This document shows positions 48,179-57,015 of a stretch of DNA of 64,000 nt, one piece after another. Within the stretch, counting starts at the first letter, position 1. Every line of letters starts with the position of its first letter. Source of the DNA: Endobacter medicaginis (lineage in GTDB: Bacteria > Pseudomonadota > Alphaproteobacteria > Acetobacterales > Acetobacteraceae); assembly GCF_014192375.1 (NCBI RefSeq), contig NZ_JACHXV010000007.1, positions 62,001 to 126,000 of the forward strand, given 5' to 3'. Position numbers and translations under genes: made by a program. A model generated the notes under the pieces. That model made no database searches. It was not told the origin of the DNA and worked only from the letters and a program-made list of their open reading frames with translations.

Positions 48179-49216
48179 TCAGCGCGCGCTGCCGGCCTGA
48201 GGCGGCGTATCCGCCAGCAGGGCATGGATGACGGCGGCCCCCACCCGGTAGCCGTTGGCGATTGCCTCGGCATCGGCCTCGTCGGGGGCGTTGAGGGACG
48301 CCACCGCGCCCTGGCCGTCATGCTGCTCGGTGAAATTGGCGTTCGAGCGCAGCACCAGCACGCGATGCAGATCGGCGCGGCCGCCGCGCGACAGCCGCGA
48401 CAGGGCCTCCATGATGCCGGCATCCTCCATGTTGGAGGTCACGAAGCGGGTCTGGCCGCGGGTCACCAGCCTGACCCAGTCGCGGGCGAACTGCGTGTCC
48501 AGCCGGCCATGCCAGAAGGTGTCGGCGGCATAGTCGCCGCCGGTCAGGACGATCGGCGGCCCCTGCGTTGCGGGGTGGGCGGTCCACAGGTGCCTCGCGG
48601 CGGCCAGGGCGGGCGTGTCGGCGAGCGGCAGGGTTCGGGTGAGCCCGACGGCCCGGGCCAGCAGGGCCGGATCGATCCGCCAGGCGAGGTCGTGCACCAC
48701 GCCGCTGGACGGATCGGGCGGCCGATACTGGTTCGGCCGCGACGCACCTTCCATGAAGAAGCCATAGGGCCAGTCCTTCGGCGCCTCGCGCGGATCGACA
48801 CCGCGCATGATGTCGCCGACCACCCAGTCGGCCCACACCACCGAGCCCAGCGGGGCTGCCTGCGGGTCGAAGCCGGAGATGCCGTCGACCAGCCAGTAGG
48901 CGTGGCGGAGGTCGAAGCGCGGATCGGTGCCGAGCGCCATCACCGAGGCGGCCGCCGGACCCGTGGTGGTGCCGGTCAGCACGACCAGCAGGTGGTGGTC
49001 GCGATCGGTATAGATGTCGTGCAGGCCGAGCGGGAACGGCACCGTCTCGGTGAGGTGTTCGCCTTCCACCCAGGGCTGCAGCTCGCCTGGCGCGTCGCCA
49101 CGGTCGGCACCGGCCTCGTAGGTGGTGAGCACGACGGCGCGGATGTCCCACGGTGCGGCGCGGGCGGATGCGCAGGTGGCGAACAGCAGGAGCAGTGCTG
49201 CGAGACGTGGTGGCAT
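48179..49216 (-). CDS. Purine nucleoside permease (NUP family), exported
   Basis: 345 residues with a signal peptide (LAALLLLFATCASARA). The NUP pattern is clear: VVLTTYEAGADRGDAPGELQ, VVLTGTTTGPAAASVMALGTDPRF (in two parts) and YWLVDGISGFDP. The family was named for a yeast/Candida nucleoside permease but resembles nucleoside phosphorylases/hydrolases in fold, and has no membrane helices here beyond the signal. A periplasmic nucleoside-handling enzyme or binding protein is the cautious reading. One base separates it from the upstream dGTPase gene. Confidence 0.82.
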   Translation of the reverse strand: MPPRLAALLLLFATCASARAAPWDIRAVVLTTYEAGADRGDAPGELQPWVEGEHLTETVPFPLGLHDIYTDRDHHLLVVLTGTTTGPAAASVMALGTDPRFDLRHAYWLVDGISGFDPQAAPLGSVVWADWVVGDIMRGVDPREAPKDWPYGFFMEGASRPNQYRPPDPSSGVVHDLAWRIDPALLARAVGLTRTLPLADTPALAAARHLWTAHPATQGPPIVLTGGDYAADTFWHGRLDTQFARDWVRLVTRGQTRFVTSNMEDAGIMEALSRLSRGGRADLHRVLVLRSNANFTEQHDGQGAVASLNAPDEADAEAIANGYRVGAAVIHALLADTPPQAGSAR

Positions 49217-49217
49217 G

Positions 49218-50531
49218 CTATTCCGCCGTGTTGCCGCGGATGACCTGCGCGAGGCGGGTGACCTGGTTGTCGGTGAGGGAGGCGACGAAATCGGTGACGC
49301 TGCGGGCGTTCTCGTCGGCGCCGGCGGTGCGGTCGGGTCGGAACTCGCCCATCATCGTCTCCAGACGCGAGGTGCGGTAGCGCAGCCCGTCATCGCCGCT
49401 GTCGCCGCCGATCAGCGCGGCACAGGCTTCCAGCAGCGTGCCGACCGCGGCATAGGCGCCGATCTCCAGCTCCATCTTGCGCGAATGCAGGAAGATCTTG
49501 TCCTTGGCGAGAAACTTGGCATGCGCGATGCCGTCGCGGATCGGCGCCGGTGCGCGGTCGACGATGCTGCCGGAGAAGCGGCCGGCAAGGATCGCGTCGT
49601 AATCGGCGAAGAACGCATCGACGCAGGCGGCGATGAGATTGTCGACCGCCCTGCCCCGCAGCCGCCGAAAGCGCTGGGCGGTGTTGAAACCGGCCTCGTC
49701 ACGCTCGTATTCGTTGCGATCGGGCGTCGAGAGCAGCGGCCGCAGCGTGTCGGTCACCTCCGCCTCGGATAGCACGCCCATCTCGTAGCCGTCCTCGATG
49801 TCGATCAGCGCGTAGCAGATATCGTCGGCAGCCTCGACGAAATAGGCGAGCGGGTGGCGTGCGTACACGCCCGGCGCATGGCGGGTGACGCCCAGCGTGT
49901 CGAACACGCGCGTGAACGCCTCGCGTTCGGATTCGTAGTAGCTGTACTTGCCGCGATGCTGGGCGGCTTCCGCCGAAGACCACGGATATTTCACGAAGGT
50001 TGCCAAGGTGGCGTGGGTGAGCCGGATGCCGACCGTCTCGACCAGCGTGGTCAGCATGCGCAGGCCCTGCGCGTTGCCCTCGAACAGGCTGAGGTCGCGG
50101 TAGGCGGCGTCCGAGATGCCGGAGAGGCGCGCGCGCTCCGTGCGCCGATACCAGTCGCGCACCGCGTATTCGCCGGCATGGCCGAAGGGCGGGTTGCCGA
50201 TGTCGTGAGCGAGGCAGGCGGCCTGCACGATCGCGCCGATGTCGCTGGGCGCGATATGGGCCGGCAGCTCGCCCATCGCGGCGAGGCGACGTCCGCACAT
50301 CTCGCCGAGCGAGCGGCCGACGCAGGAGACTTCCAGACTGTGTGTGAGACGGTTGTGGACACGGTCGTTCTTCGGCAGCGGATGCACTTGGGTCTTGCGT
50401 CCGAGCTTGCGGAAGGCCTCGGAGAAGATGATGCGGTCGTGGTCCTTCTGGAACTCCGAGCGTCCCCGGGTGCCGTCCAGGCTGGCGACGCCGCCGAAGC
50501 GGGTGTCGTCCAGAAGCCGTCTCCACTCCAC
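49218..50531 (-). CDS. dgt: Deoxyguanosinetriphosphate triphosphohydrolase-like protein
   Basis: 437-residue HD-domain enzyme splitting dNTPs to deoxynucleoside and triphosphate. Seen: GRSEFQKDHDRIIFSEAFRK, the HD metal site RLTHSLEV and LAHDIGNPPFGHAGE, and the Dgt C-terminal region. The GTG at 50531 is chosen because GGGAGGT lies about 6 bases upstream and WRRLLDDTRFG is the usual start. First gene of a two-gene unit with the NUP protein. Confidence 0.9.
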   Translation of the reverse strand: MEWRRLLDDTRFGGVASLDGTRGRSEFQKDHDRIIFSEAFRKLGRKTQVHPLPKNDRVHNRLTHSLEVSCVGRSLGEMCGRRLAAMGELPAHIAPSDIGAIVQAACLAHDIGNPPFGHAGEYAVRDWYRRTERARLSGISDAAYRDLSLFEGNAQGLRMLTTLVETVGIRLTHATLATFVKYPWSSAEAAQHRGKYSYYESEREAFTRVFDTLGVTRHAPGVYARHPLAYFVEAADDICYALIDIEDGYEMGVLSEAEVTDTLRPLLSTPDRNEYERDEAGFNTAQRFRRLRGRAVDNLIAACVDAFFADYDAILAGRFSGSIVDRAPAPIRDGIAHAKFLAKDKIFLHSRKMELEIGAYAAVGTLLEACAALIGGDSGDDGLRYRTSRLETMMGEFRPDRTAGADENARSVTDFVASLTDNQVTRLAQVIRGNTAE

Positions 50532-50652
50532 CGCGCACCTCCCTGCCCGCCCAGCGATGGCGATCATGCCCGCGTGCGGCGGATTGCGAAACCGTGGTTC
50601 AGCATCCGCACGAGGCGGGCTACGCTGGGGCGGCGCGGGGCGGGAGAAGTCG

Positions 50653-51699
50653 ATGCAGGCGGACGGGCAGATCGGCTGGCTGCGGCTGGCCTGCATCGGC
50701 GGGCTGCTGGTCGGCTGCTTCACCATCCTGCGGCCATTCGTCGCGCCGCTGATCTGGGCGACGGTGCTGGCGGTGTCGTGCTGGCCGGCGTTCCGGCGGC
50801 TGCGCGGGCTGTTGCGCGGGCGGGCGGGACTGGCAGCGTGGGTGTTCGCGCTGGCGGGGATGGCGGTGCTGCTGCTGCCGCTGGTCGCGGCGGGGCTGTC
50901 GGCGGCGCGCCATGCGCCGGATCTGCTGGCCGGGATCGAGCGGGTCCGCCATGACGGACTGCCGAGGCTGCCCGAGGCGCTGACCGGGCTGCCGGTGGTG
51001 GGCAGCCGGCTGGCGCAGTTCTGGGCCGAGCTGTCGGGCGAGGGCGCGGCGGTGCTGTCGCGCTATGGCAGCGAGATCCGGGTCGGTGTGGGCTGGCTGG
51101 CGGCGCGGGCGGGGTCGTTCACGCTGACGCTGGTGCAGTTCGCACTGGCAATCATCCTGGCAGCACTCTGCCTGGCCCGGGCCGAGCGCGCGCAGGCGAT
51201 CCTGGGCGCGATCGAGCGGCGGATCGGCGGCAGCGAGAGCGGCGAGATGATGGCGCTGGCCGCGCGCACCATCCGGGCGGTGTCGATCGGGGTGGTGGGT
51301 GCTGCATTCGTCGAGGGGGTACTGTCTGCGGTCGGGCTGGCGATCGCCGGCGTGCCGGGCAGCGCGCTGCTGGGCGTGGCGACGTTCGCCTCCGGCATCC
51401 TGCAGCTCGGGCCGGGGGTGGTGTTCCTGCCTGTGGCCGCCTGGGTGTGGTGGCACGATGGCTGGCCTTGGGCGCTGTTCGTGCTGGCCTGGCACCTCGC
51501 GCTGGTGGTGCCGGTGGCGATGTTCGGCGGGCCAGGGCTGATGAGCAACGATACCGGGCTGCCAATGGTGCTGGTGCTGTTCGGGGTGCTGGGCGGGATG
51601 CTGGCCTTCGGCTTCATCGGCATTTTCCTCGGCCCGACGGTGCTGGCGGTCAGCTATACGCTCGGCCTGCGCTGGCTGGGGCTGGGGGCGCGGGCGTAA
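50653..51699 (+). CDS. AI-2E family transporter
   Basis: 348 residues with 7-8 membrane helices. Typical starts (FTILRPFVAPLIWATVLAV) and late segments (GPGVVFLPVAAWVW, GFIGIFLGPTVLAVSYTL) of the AI-2E/PerM family, named for an autoinducer-2 exporter but including Na+/H+ antiporters and unknown permeases. GGGAGAAG precedes the ATG. Substrate unknown. Confidence 0.85.
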   Translation: MQADGQIGWLRLACIGGLLVGCFTILRPFVAPLIWATVLAVSCWPAFRRLRGLLRGRAGLAAWVFALAGMAVLLLPLVAAGLSAARHAPDLLAGIERVRHDGLPRLPEALTGLPVVGSRLAQFWAELSGEGAAVLSRYGSEIRVGVGWLAARAGSFTLTLVQFALAIILAALCLARAERAQAILGAIERRIGGSESGEMMALAARTIRAVSIGVVGAAFVEGVLSAVGLAIAGVPGSALLGVATFASGILQLGPGVVFLPVAAWVWWHDGWPWALFVLAWHLALVVPVAMFGGPGLMSNDTGLPMVLVLFGVLGGMLAFGFIGIFLGPTVLAVSYTLGLRWLGLGARA

Positions 51700-51710
51700 G
51701 GGCTCGCGCA

Positions 51711-51729
51711 GCAGGGCGTCGCCCCCTGC
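51711..51729. repeat. Short GC hairpin, same family as the ladder
   Basis: GCAGGGCGTCGCCCCCTGC can fold with GCAGGG against CCCTGC. It lies in the 34-base gap between two converging genes and resembles the GCAGGGGGC...GCCCCCTGC unit at 26631-26651. Confidence 0.5.
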
Positions 51730-51733
51730 CGCG

Positions 51734-52984
51734 TCACAGGAGCCGGTCGGCCTCCAGAACGGCGCGCAGGAGCACGGCGGTCCCGGCGGCGACGTCGTGC
51801 TGGGTGGCACTCTCCGCCTCGTTGTGGCTGAGGCCGCCGGCGCAGGGGACGAAGATCATCGCCGAGGGGCAGACGCGGGCGGTGTAGGCGCTGTCATGGC
51901 CCGCGCCCGAGACGATGTCGCGCGGGGTGAAGCCCTCGGCACGTGCGCCGGCGCGGATGGCGTCGAGCAGGCGGGCGTCGAAGGGCACGGCGGGGTTGTC
52001 CCAGACCTTGTCGACGGTGACGCCGATCCCGGCCGGCAGGCTCGCGAGGATGTGGCGCAGGGACTGCTCCATCACCTCCAGCACAGCGTCGCTCGGATGG
52101 CGCAGGTCGACGGTGAGGAACACCTCGCCAGGGACGACATTGCGCGAGTTGGGCCGGCATTCGAGCAGGCCGACCGTGGCCACCGCATCGGGGGCGTGTT
52201 CGGCGGCGAGCCGCTCGATGGCGAGGATGGCATGCGCACCCGCGACCAGCGCGTCCTGGCGCAGGCGCATCGGAGTCGCGCCGGCATGGCCCTCGTTGCC
52301 GGTCAGCGTCACCTCGAACCAGCGCATCGCCTGCACGCCGGTCACGGCACCGATGGTTTTCTCCTCGGCTTCCAGGATCGGGCCCTGCTCGATGTGCAGC
52401 TCGAAATGGGCGGCGAGCGTCTTCGCGCCAGCCCTGAGCGGGCCGCGATAGCCGATCGCGTCGAGCGCGTCGGCAAAGGTGATGCCGTCGCGGTCGGTGC
52501 GGGAAAGCGCGAAATCGGCGGGGAAGGCGCCGGCGAACACGCCCGAGCAGAGCATCGCGGGCGCGAAGCGCGAGCCCTCCTCGTTGGTCCAGTTGATCAG
52601 CGTGACCGGATGGCGCGTCCGGGTGCCGGTCTCGGCGAGGGTGCGCAGCACTTCCAGCCCGCCGAGCACGCCAATGACGCCGTCGAACTTGCCGCCAGTC
52701 GGCTGGGTGTCGAGATGGCTGCCGATGGCGATCGGCGGCAGGGCGGGATCGGTGCCGGGCAGTGTCGCATACATGGTGCCGAGCTCGTCGATCTCGACGC
52801 CGGCGCCGATCGCCTCGCAGGCGTCGCGGAACCAGTCGCGGACCGCTCGGTCCTCCTCGCTCAGCGTGAGTCGACGGATGCCGCCCTTCGGCGTGGCGCC
52901 GAAACGGGCGGTGTCCATGATCGAGGCCCAAAGGCGTTGCGAGTCGATCGCGACATTGCCGGTGTGGCCGATGATCTCGCTCAT
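51734..52984 (-). CDS. Zn-dependent N-carbamoyl amidohydrolase (probable beta-ureidopropionase)
   Basis: 416-residue M20-type hydrolase of the allantoate amidohydrolase / N-carbamoyl-L-amino acid hydrolase group. Metal ligands: GSHLDTQPTGGKFDG, NEEGSRFAP, ELHIEQGPILEAE and GLSHNEAES. Family knowledge covers allantoate, N-carbamoyl-amino acids and N-carbamoyl-beta-alanine; its place after preT-preA, with the start overlapping the preA stop (ATGA), argues for N-carbamoyl-beta-alanine, the third step of reductive pyrimidine breakdown. Confidence 0.87.
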   Translation of the reverse strand: MSEIIGHTGNVAIDSQRLWASIMDTARFGATPKGGIRRLTLSEEDRAVRDWFRDACEAIGAGVEIDELGTMYATLPGTDPALPPIAIGSHLDTQPTGGKFDGVIGVLGGLEVLRTLAETGTRTRHPVTLINWTNEEGSRFAPAMLCSGVFAGAFPADFALSRTDRDGITFADALDAIGYRGPLRAGAKTLAAHFELHIEQGPILEAEEKTIGAVTGVQAMRWFEVTLTGNEGHAGATPMRLRQDALVAGAHAILAIERLAAEHAPDAVATVGLLECRPNSRNVVPGEVFLTVDLRHPSDAVLEVMEQSLRHILASLPAGIGVTVDKVWDNPAVPFDARLLDAIRAGARAEGFTPRDIVSGAGHDSAYTARVCPSAMIFVPCAGGLSHNEAESATQHDVAAGTAVLLRAVLEADRLL

Positions 52985-54234
52985 TCGGCGGGTTCCCGCA
53001 TGCGCTCGGCCCAGCTCTGGCGCGTCGCCGTCGCTTCCTGGGGGACCATGGTGATGCAGTCATCGACCGGGCAGACATGCGAGCACAGATTGCAGCCCAC
53101 GCATTCCTCCTCGATCACCGTGTAGCGACGGCCAGGTTCGATCGCGATCGCCTGGTGGGCGGTGTCCTCGCAGGCGACATGGCATTTGCCGCAGCCGATG
53201 CAGGCATCGTGGTCGATATGGGCCTTGGTCTCGAAGGCGAGGTTGAGATCGCCCCAATGGACGAAATTGCGCAAGGCGCGGCCACGGACATCGTCGAGGG
53301 TGGCGTAGCCCTTGCTGTCCATCCAGTTGGAAAGTCCGCCGATCATGTCCTCGACGATGCGGAAACCATGATGCATCGCGGCGGTGCAGACCTGCACGCC
53401 GGATGCGCCCAGCGCGATGAACTCGGCAGCCTCCCGCCAGGTCTCGATGCCGCCCATGCCGCTCATCGGCAGCCCGCCCATCTCGGCATCGCGGCCGAGC
53501 TCGGCCAGCATGCGCAGCGCGATGGGTTTGACGGCGGGGCCGCAATAGCCGCCATGCGTCCCCTGCCCGTCCACCATCGGCAGCGGCGACATCGCGTCGA
53601 GATCGACGCCGACGATGGACTGCACGGTGTTGATCAGGCTGACCGCATCCGCGCCCCCGCGCTTCGCCGCGCGGCCGGAGGCGCGGATGTCGGTGACGTT
53701 GGGGGTCAGCTTGACGATCACCGGCAGGTTGGTCGACGCCTTCACCCAGCGCGTGACCATCTCGACATATTCGGGAACCTGGCCGACGGCAGCACCCATG
53801 TTGCGCTCCGACATGCCGTGCGGACAGCCGAAATTGAGCTCGAACCCGTCGACGCCGGTCTCCTCGACGAGCGGGACGATGGCGCGCCAGCTGTCTTCGG
53901 TGCAGGGCACCATCAGGGAGGCGACGATGGCGCGGTCGGGGTAGTCGCGTTTGACCGATTTCAGCTCGGCGAGATTGACGGCGAGCGGACGGTCCGAGAT
54001 CAGCTCGATGTTGTTGAGGCCCGCGACGCGCTTGCCGTGATAGCTCACCGCGCCGTAGCGCGACGACACGTTGACGACGGGCGGGTCCTCGCCGAGCGTC
54101 TTCCACACCACCCCGCCCCAGCCGGCGGCGAGGGCGCGACGGACGTTGTATTCCTTGTCGGTCGGCGGGGCGGAGGCGAGCCAGAACGGGTTCGGCGAAC
54201 GGATGCCGGCGACGTTGCAGCGCAGATCGGCCAT
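52981..54234 (-). CDS. preA: NAD-dependent dihydropyrimidine dehydrogenase, subunit PreA
   Basis: 417 residues. An FMN TIM-barrel (AGIRSPNPFWLASAPPTDK start, FGCPHGMSERNMGAAVGQ with the catalytic-loop Cys region, MSGMGGIETWREAAEFI) followed by a C-terminal two-cluster ferredoxin domain (CIGCGKCHVAC and CVGCNLCSHVCPVDDC). Reduces uracil and thymine to dihydro forms using NADH with PreT. Five bases after preT. Confidence 0.95.
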   Translation of the reverse strand: MADLRCNVAGIRSPNPFWLASAPPTDKEYNVRRALAAGWGGVVWKTLGEDPPVVNVSSRYGAVSYHGKRVAGLNNIELISDRPLAVNLAELKSVKRDYPDRAIVASLMVPCTEDSWRAIVPLVEETGVDGFELNFGCPHGMSERNMGAAVGQVPEYVEMVTRWVKASTNLPVIVKLTPNVTDIRASGRAAKRGGADAVSLINTVQSIVGVDLDAMSPLPMVDGQGTHGGYCGPAVKPIALRMLAELGRDAEMGGLPMSGMGGIETWREAAEFIALGASGVQVCTAAMHHGFRIVEDMIGGLSNWMDSKGYATLDDVRGRALRNFVHWGDLNLAFETKAHIDHDACIGCGKCHVACEDTAHQAIAIEPGRRYTVIEEECVGCNLCSHVCPVDDCITMVPQEATATRQSWAERMREPAE

Positions 54235-54239
54235 GTTCG

Positions 54240-55565
54240 TCAGCTCCCAGGTTGCATGAGGTCGGTGTGGATGGCGATGGCGGCGCGCTTGCCGTCGGCG
54301 ACCGCGACCACGGTGAGATCGGCTCCCTTGGTGCAGTCGCCGCCGGCATACACGCCTTGCAGCGAGGTGCGGCCCTCGGGGTCGACGGCGATGCGGCCGG
54401 ATTCGAGGGCGAGCGTGTCGCCGAGCGGGGCATCGTAGAACTGGCCGATGGCCTTGAGCACCATGTCGGCGGCGATCACCCGCGGCTCGCCGCGCACGAA
54501 GACGTTGACCGCGGCGACATGGCCGGGCTCGTCGTCATCGGCATCGAAGGAGTGCGGCACGGCATCGAACAGGATCTGGATGCCGCTGGTCTGCGCCCAT
54601 TCGCGCTCGAAGGCCGTCGCCGACATGTCGCCGGGGCCGCGCCGGTAGAGCATCGTCACCTCGCGCGCGCCGAGGCGGGAGGCCTGCATGGCGGCGTCGA
54701 TGGCGGTGTTGCCGCCGCCGATCACCACCACGCGGTCGCCGACCGGCACGCTCGCCTTGTCGGCGGCACTGCGCAGGCGGGCGATGAAGGCGACGGCATC
54801 CTCGACGCCGCCGAGGCTTTCGCCGGGGAATTCGTTCGCGCCTGCCGAGAGCGCCCGCACGCCGCCATGGCCGAGGGCGAGGAACACCGCATCATGGGTG
54901 GCGCGCAGGGTGGACAGGGCGGCGGGCGAAGCGATCGGATGGTCGTAGGCGAGCTCGATGCCGCCGATGCCGAGCAGCCAGGCGATCTCTTCCTGCGCGA
55001 AGTCGCCGGCGAGCTTGTAGGCGGCGACACCGTATTCGTTGAGGCCGCCCGGGCGGGGCCGGGCCTCGAAGATGGTGACACCATGGCCGCGCATGGCCAG
55101 CGCATGCGCGCAGGCGAGGCCGGCGGGGCCGGCGCCCACGATGGCGATGCGCCGGCCGGTGAACGGGGCGCGGCTGAAAGGCTGCAGGCCGCGCTCCATG
55201 ACATGGTCGGTGGCGTGGCGTTGCAGCGCGCCGATCTCCACCGCGCCGTCGCCGGCCAGCGTGCGCACGCATGCACCCTCGCACAGGATCTCGGTGGGGC
55301 AGACGCGGGCGCAGCTGCCGCCGAGGATGTTGGCCGACAGGATGGTCTCGCCGGCCCCCTTGAGGTCGTGCGCGGCGATGCGGCGGATGAAGCCGGGGAT
55401 GTCGATGCCGGTCGGGCAGGCCTCGATGCAGGGCGCGTCGTAGCAGTAGTAGCACCGATCCGCCTCGACCGCGGCACGGGCCGGGGTGAGCGGAGCATGT
55501 GCGTCGGCGAAATTGCGCGCCAATGTGGCCGCGTCCAGCCGTCCTGCCTCGATCCGTGCGTGCAT
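54240..55565 (-). CDS. preT: NAD-dependent dihydropyrimidine dehydrogenase, subunit PreT
   Basis: 441 residues, like the GltD small subunit. N-terminal Fe-S region (CYYCYDAPCIEACPTGIDIP, SCARVCPTEILCEGAC), FAD motif IVGAGPAGLACAHALA near residue 140, and NAD motif VIGGGNTAIDAAMQASRLGA near residue 280. Takes electrons from NADH and passes them to PreA. Starts 45 bases after the nucleoside transporter in the same direction. Confidence 0.94.
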   Translation of the reverse strand: MHARIEAGRLDAATLARNFADAHAPLTPARAAVEADRCYYCYDAPCIEACPTGIDIPGFIRRIAAHDLKGAGETILSANILGGSCARVCPTEILCEGACVRTLAGDGAVEIGALQRHATDHVMERGLQPFSRAPFTGRRIAIVGAGPAGLACAHALAMRGHGVTIFEARPRPGGLNEYGVAAYKLAGDFAQEEIAWLLGIGGIELAYDHPIASPAALSTLRATHDAVFLALGHGGVRALSAGANEFPGESLGGVEDAVAFIARLRSAADKASVPVGDRVVVIGGGNTAIDAAMQASRLGAREVTMLYRRGPGDMSATAFEREWAQTSGIQILFDAVPHSFDADDDEPGHVAAVNVFVRGEPRVIAADMVLKAIGQFYDAPLGDTLALESGRIAVDPEGRTSLQGVYAGGDCTKGADLTVVAVADGKRAAIAIHTDLMQPGS

Positions 55566-55610
55566 GGGCCCCTCCGTTGCGACGAGGCTAGTCGAATCCT
55601 GACTGTCTGG

Positions 55611-56858
55611 TCAAGAAATGAACATTCCGGCGATTGTTGCACTCATCAGGTTCGACAAGGTGCCCGCGAGAATGGCACGCAGGCCGTATCTTGCCACTTC
55701 TGCCCGTCTTTCGGGCACCAGCGAGGTGTAGGTGGCGAGCTGGATGCCGATCGAGGAGAAATTGGCGAAACCGCACAGGGCGAAGGTGGCGACGGCGAGG
55801 GTGTGGGCGTCGAGCACGCCGTTGTGGAAATAGGGCGACAGGCCGACATAGGCGACGAACTCGTTGAACACGATCTTCTGGCCGATGATGTCGCCGATCA
55901 GCGTCGCATGGGTCCAGGGCACGCCGATCAGCCAGGCGAGGGGTGCGAACACCACGCCGAAGATCGCCGCCAGCGACCAGCCGGGATGGCCGAACCAGTG
56001 GCCGATACCGGCGAGGCAGCCATCGAGCAGCGCGATCAGGCCGATGAACGAGATCAGCATCGCACCGACCGCGACCGCGACATGCACGCCGTTCATCGTG
56101 CCGACGGCGATCGCCTCGATGATGTTGGTGGGCCGCCTGCCGTCGAACTCGACGCGGGTGGTGGTGATGTCGGTATGGCCGTCCGACGGCATCAGCAGCT
56201 TGGAGAACAGCAACCCCCCGGGGATCGCCATCAGCGAGGCGGCGAGCAGGTAGTCCATGCGTACGCCCAGGCCCGCATAGCCGGCGAGGATCGAGCCGGC
56301 GACGGAGGCCGCCCCCGAGCACATCACGGTGAAGAGTTCAGGGCCGGTCATCAGCGGCAGGAACGGCTTGATCGCGACGGGGGCCTCGGACTGGCCGAGG
56401 AAGATGGTGGTGACCGCGGCGAAACTCTCGATCGGGGTGGTGCCGATGACCTTGCGGAACACCCAGCCCAGCCCGAAGGCGATCGCCTGCATCACCTGAA
56501 GGTAATACAGCACCGCGATCAGCGCGGAGATGTAGATGATCTGCGGCAGCACGTGCAGCGCGATCACGTAGCCCGAGCCGTTGTGGAAGATGTCGTTCAT
56601 CTGCGGGCCGACCAGGCCGCCGAACAGGAAAGCGATGCCCTGCTCGCCGTAGCCGAGCACCGCGGCCACCGCATTCGACGCGATCGCCATCCCCGCGCGC
56701 CCGATCGGCACGAACAGCACCAGCGCGCCGAGCGCGATCTGGGCGAGCAGGGCTGCGGCGACCACGCGCAGGCGGATCTCGCGCCGGCGCGGCGAGCAGA
56801 TCACCGCGATCGCCAGCAGGCAGGCCATGCCGAGGATGCCGTGGGCGAGATTGCTCAT
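55611..56858 (-). CDS. nupC: NupC/CNT-family nucleoside transporter
   Basis: 415 residues. Concentrative nucleoside transporter of the inner membrane: LGYGEQGIAFLFGG, FFRK-type WVFRKVIGTTPIESFAAVTTIFLGQSEAP (in parts), and GFANFSSIGIQLATYTSLVPERR, all core CNT motifs. Brings in pyrimidine nucleosides with H+ or Na+. First gene of the nupC-preT-preA-amidohydrolase unit. The ATG at 56858 gives the standard hydrophobic start. Confidence 0.92.
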   Translation of the reverse strand: MSNLAHGILGMACLLAIAVICSPRRREIRLRVVAAALLAQIALGALVLFVPIGRAGMAIASNAVAAVLGYGEQGIAFLFGGLVGPQMNDIFHNGSGYVIALHVLPQIIYISALIAVLYYLQVMQAIAFGLGWVFRKVIGTTPIESFAAVTTIFLGQSEAPVAIKPFLPLMTGPELFTVMCSGAASVAGSILAGYAGLGVRMDYLLAASLMAIPGGLLFSKLLMPSDGHTDITTTRVEFDGRRPTNIIEAIAVGTMNGVHVAVAVGAMLISFIGLIALLDGCLAGIGHWFGHPGWSLAAIFGVVFAPLAWLIGVPWTHATLIGDIIGQKIVFNEFVAYVGLSPYFHNGVLDAHTLAVATFALCGFANFSSIGIQLATYTSLVPERRAEVARYGLRAILAGTLSNLMSATIAGMFIS

Positions 56859-57015
56859 CGCGCGCGCCCCGGCGGGGTGGTGGGCTGGGGCATCGTTGGG
56901 AGAGGTCCTGGTGCGGAGAACGGTGCCGGAATGGTCGAACACAAGCCTTGCGCCGTCAATCAGCCGTAAACCTTTCGCCTTTAGACTGAGGGACAGGTCG
57001 TGAAGGGAGGGGCGG

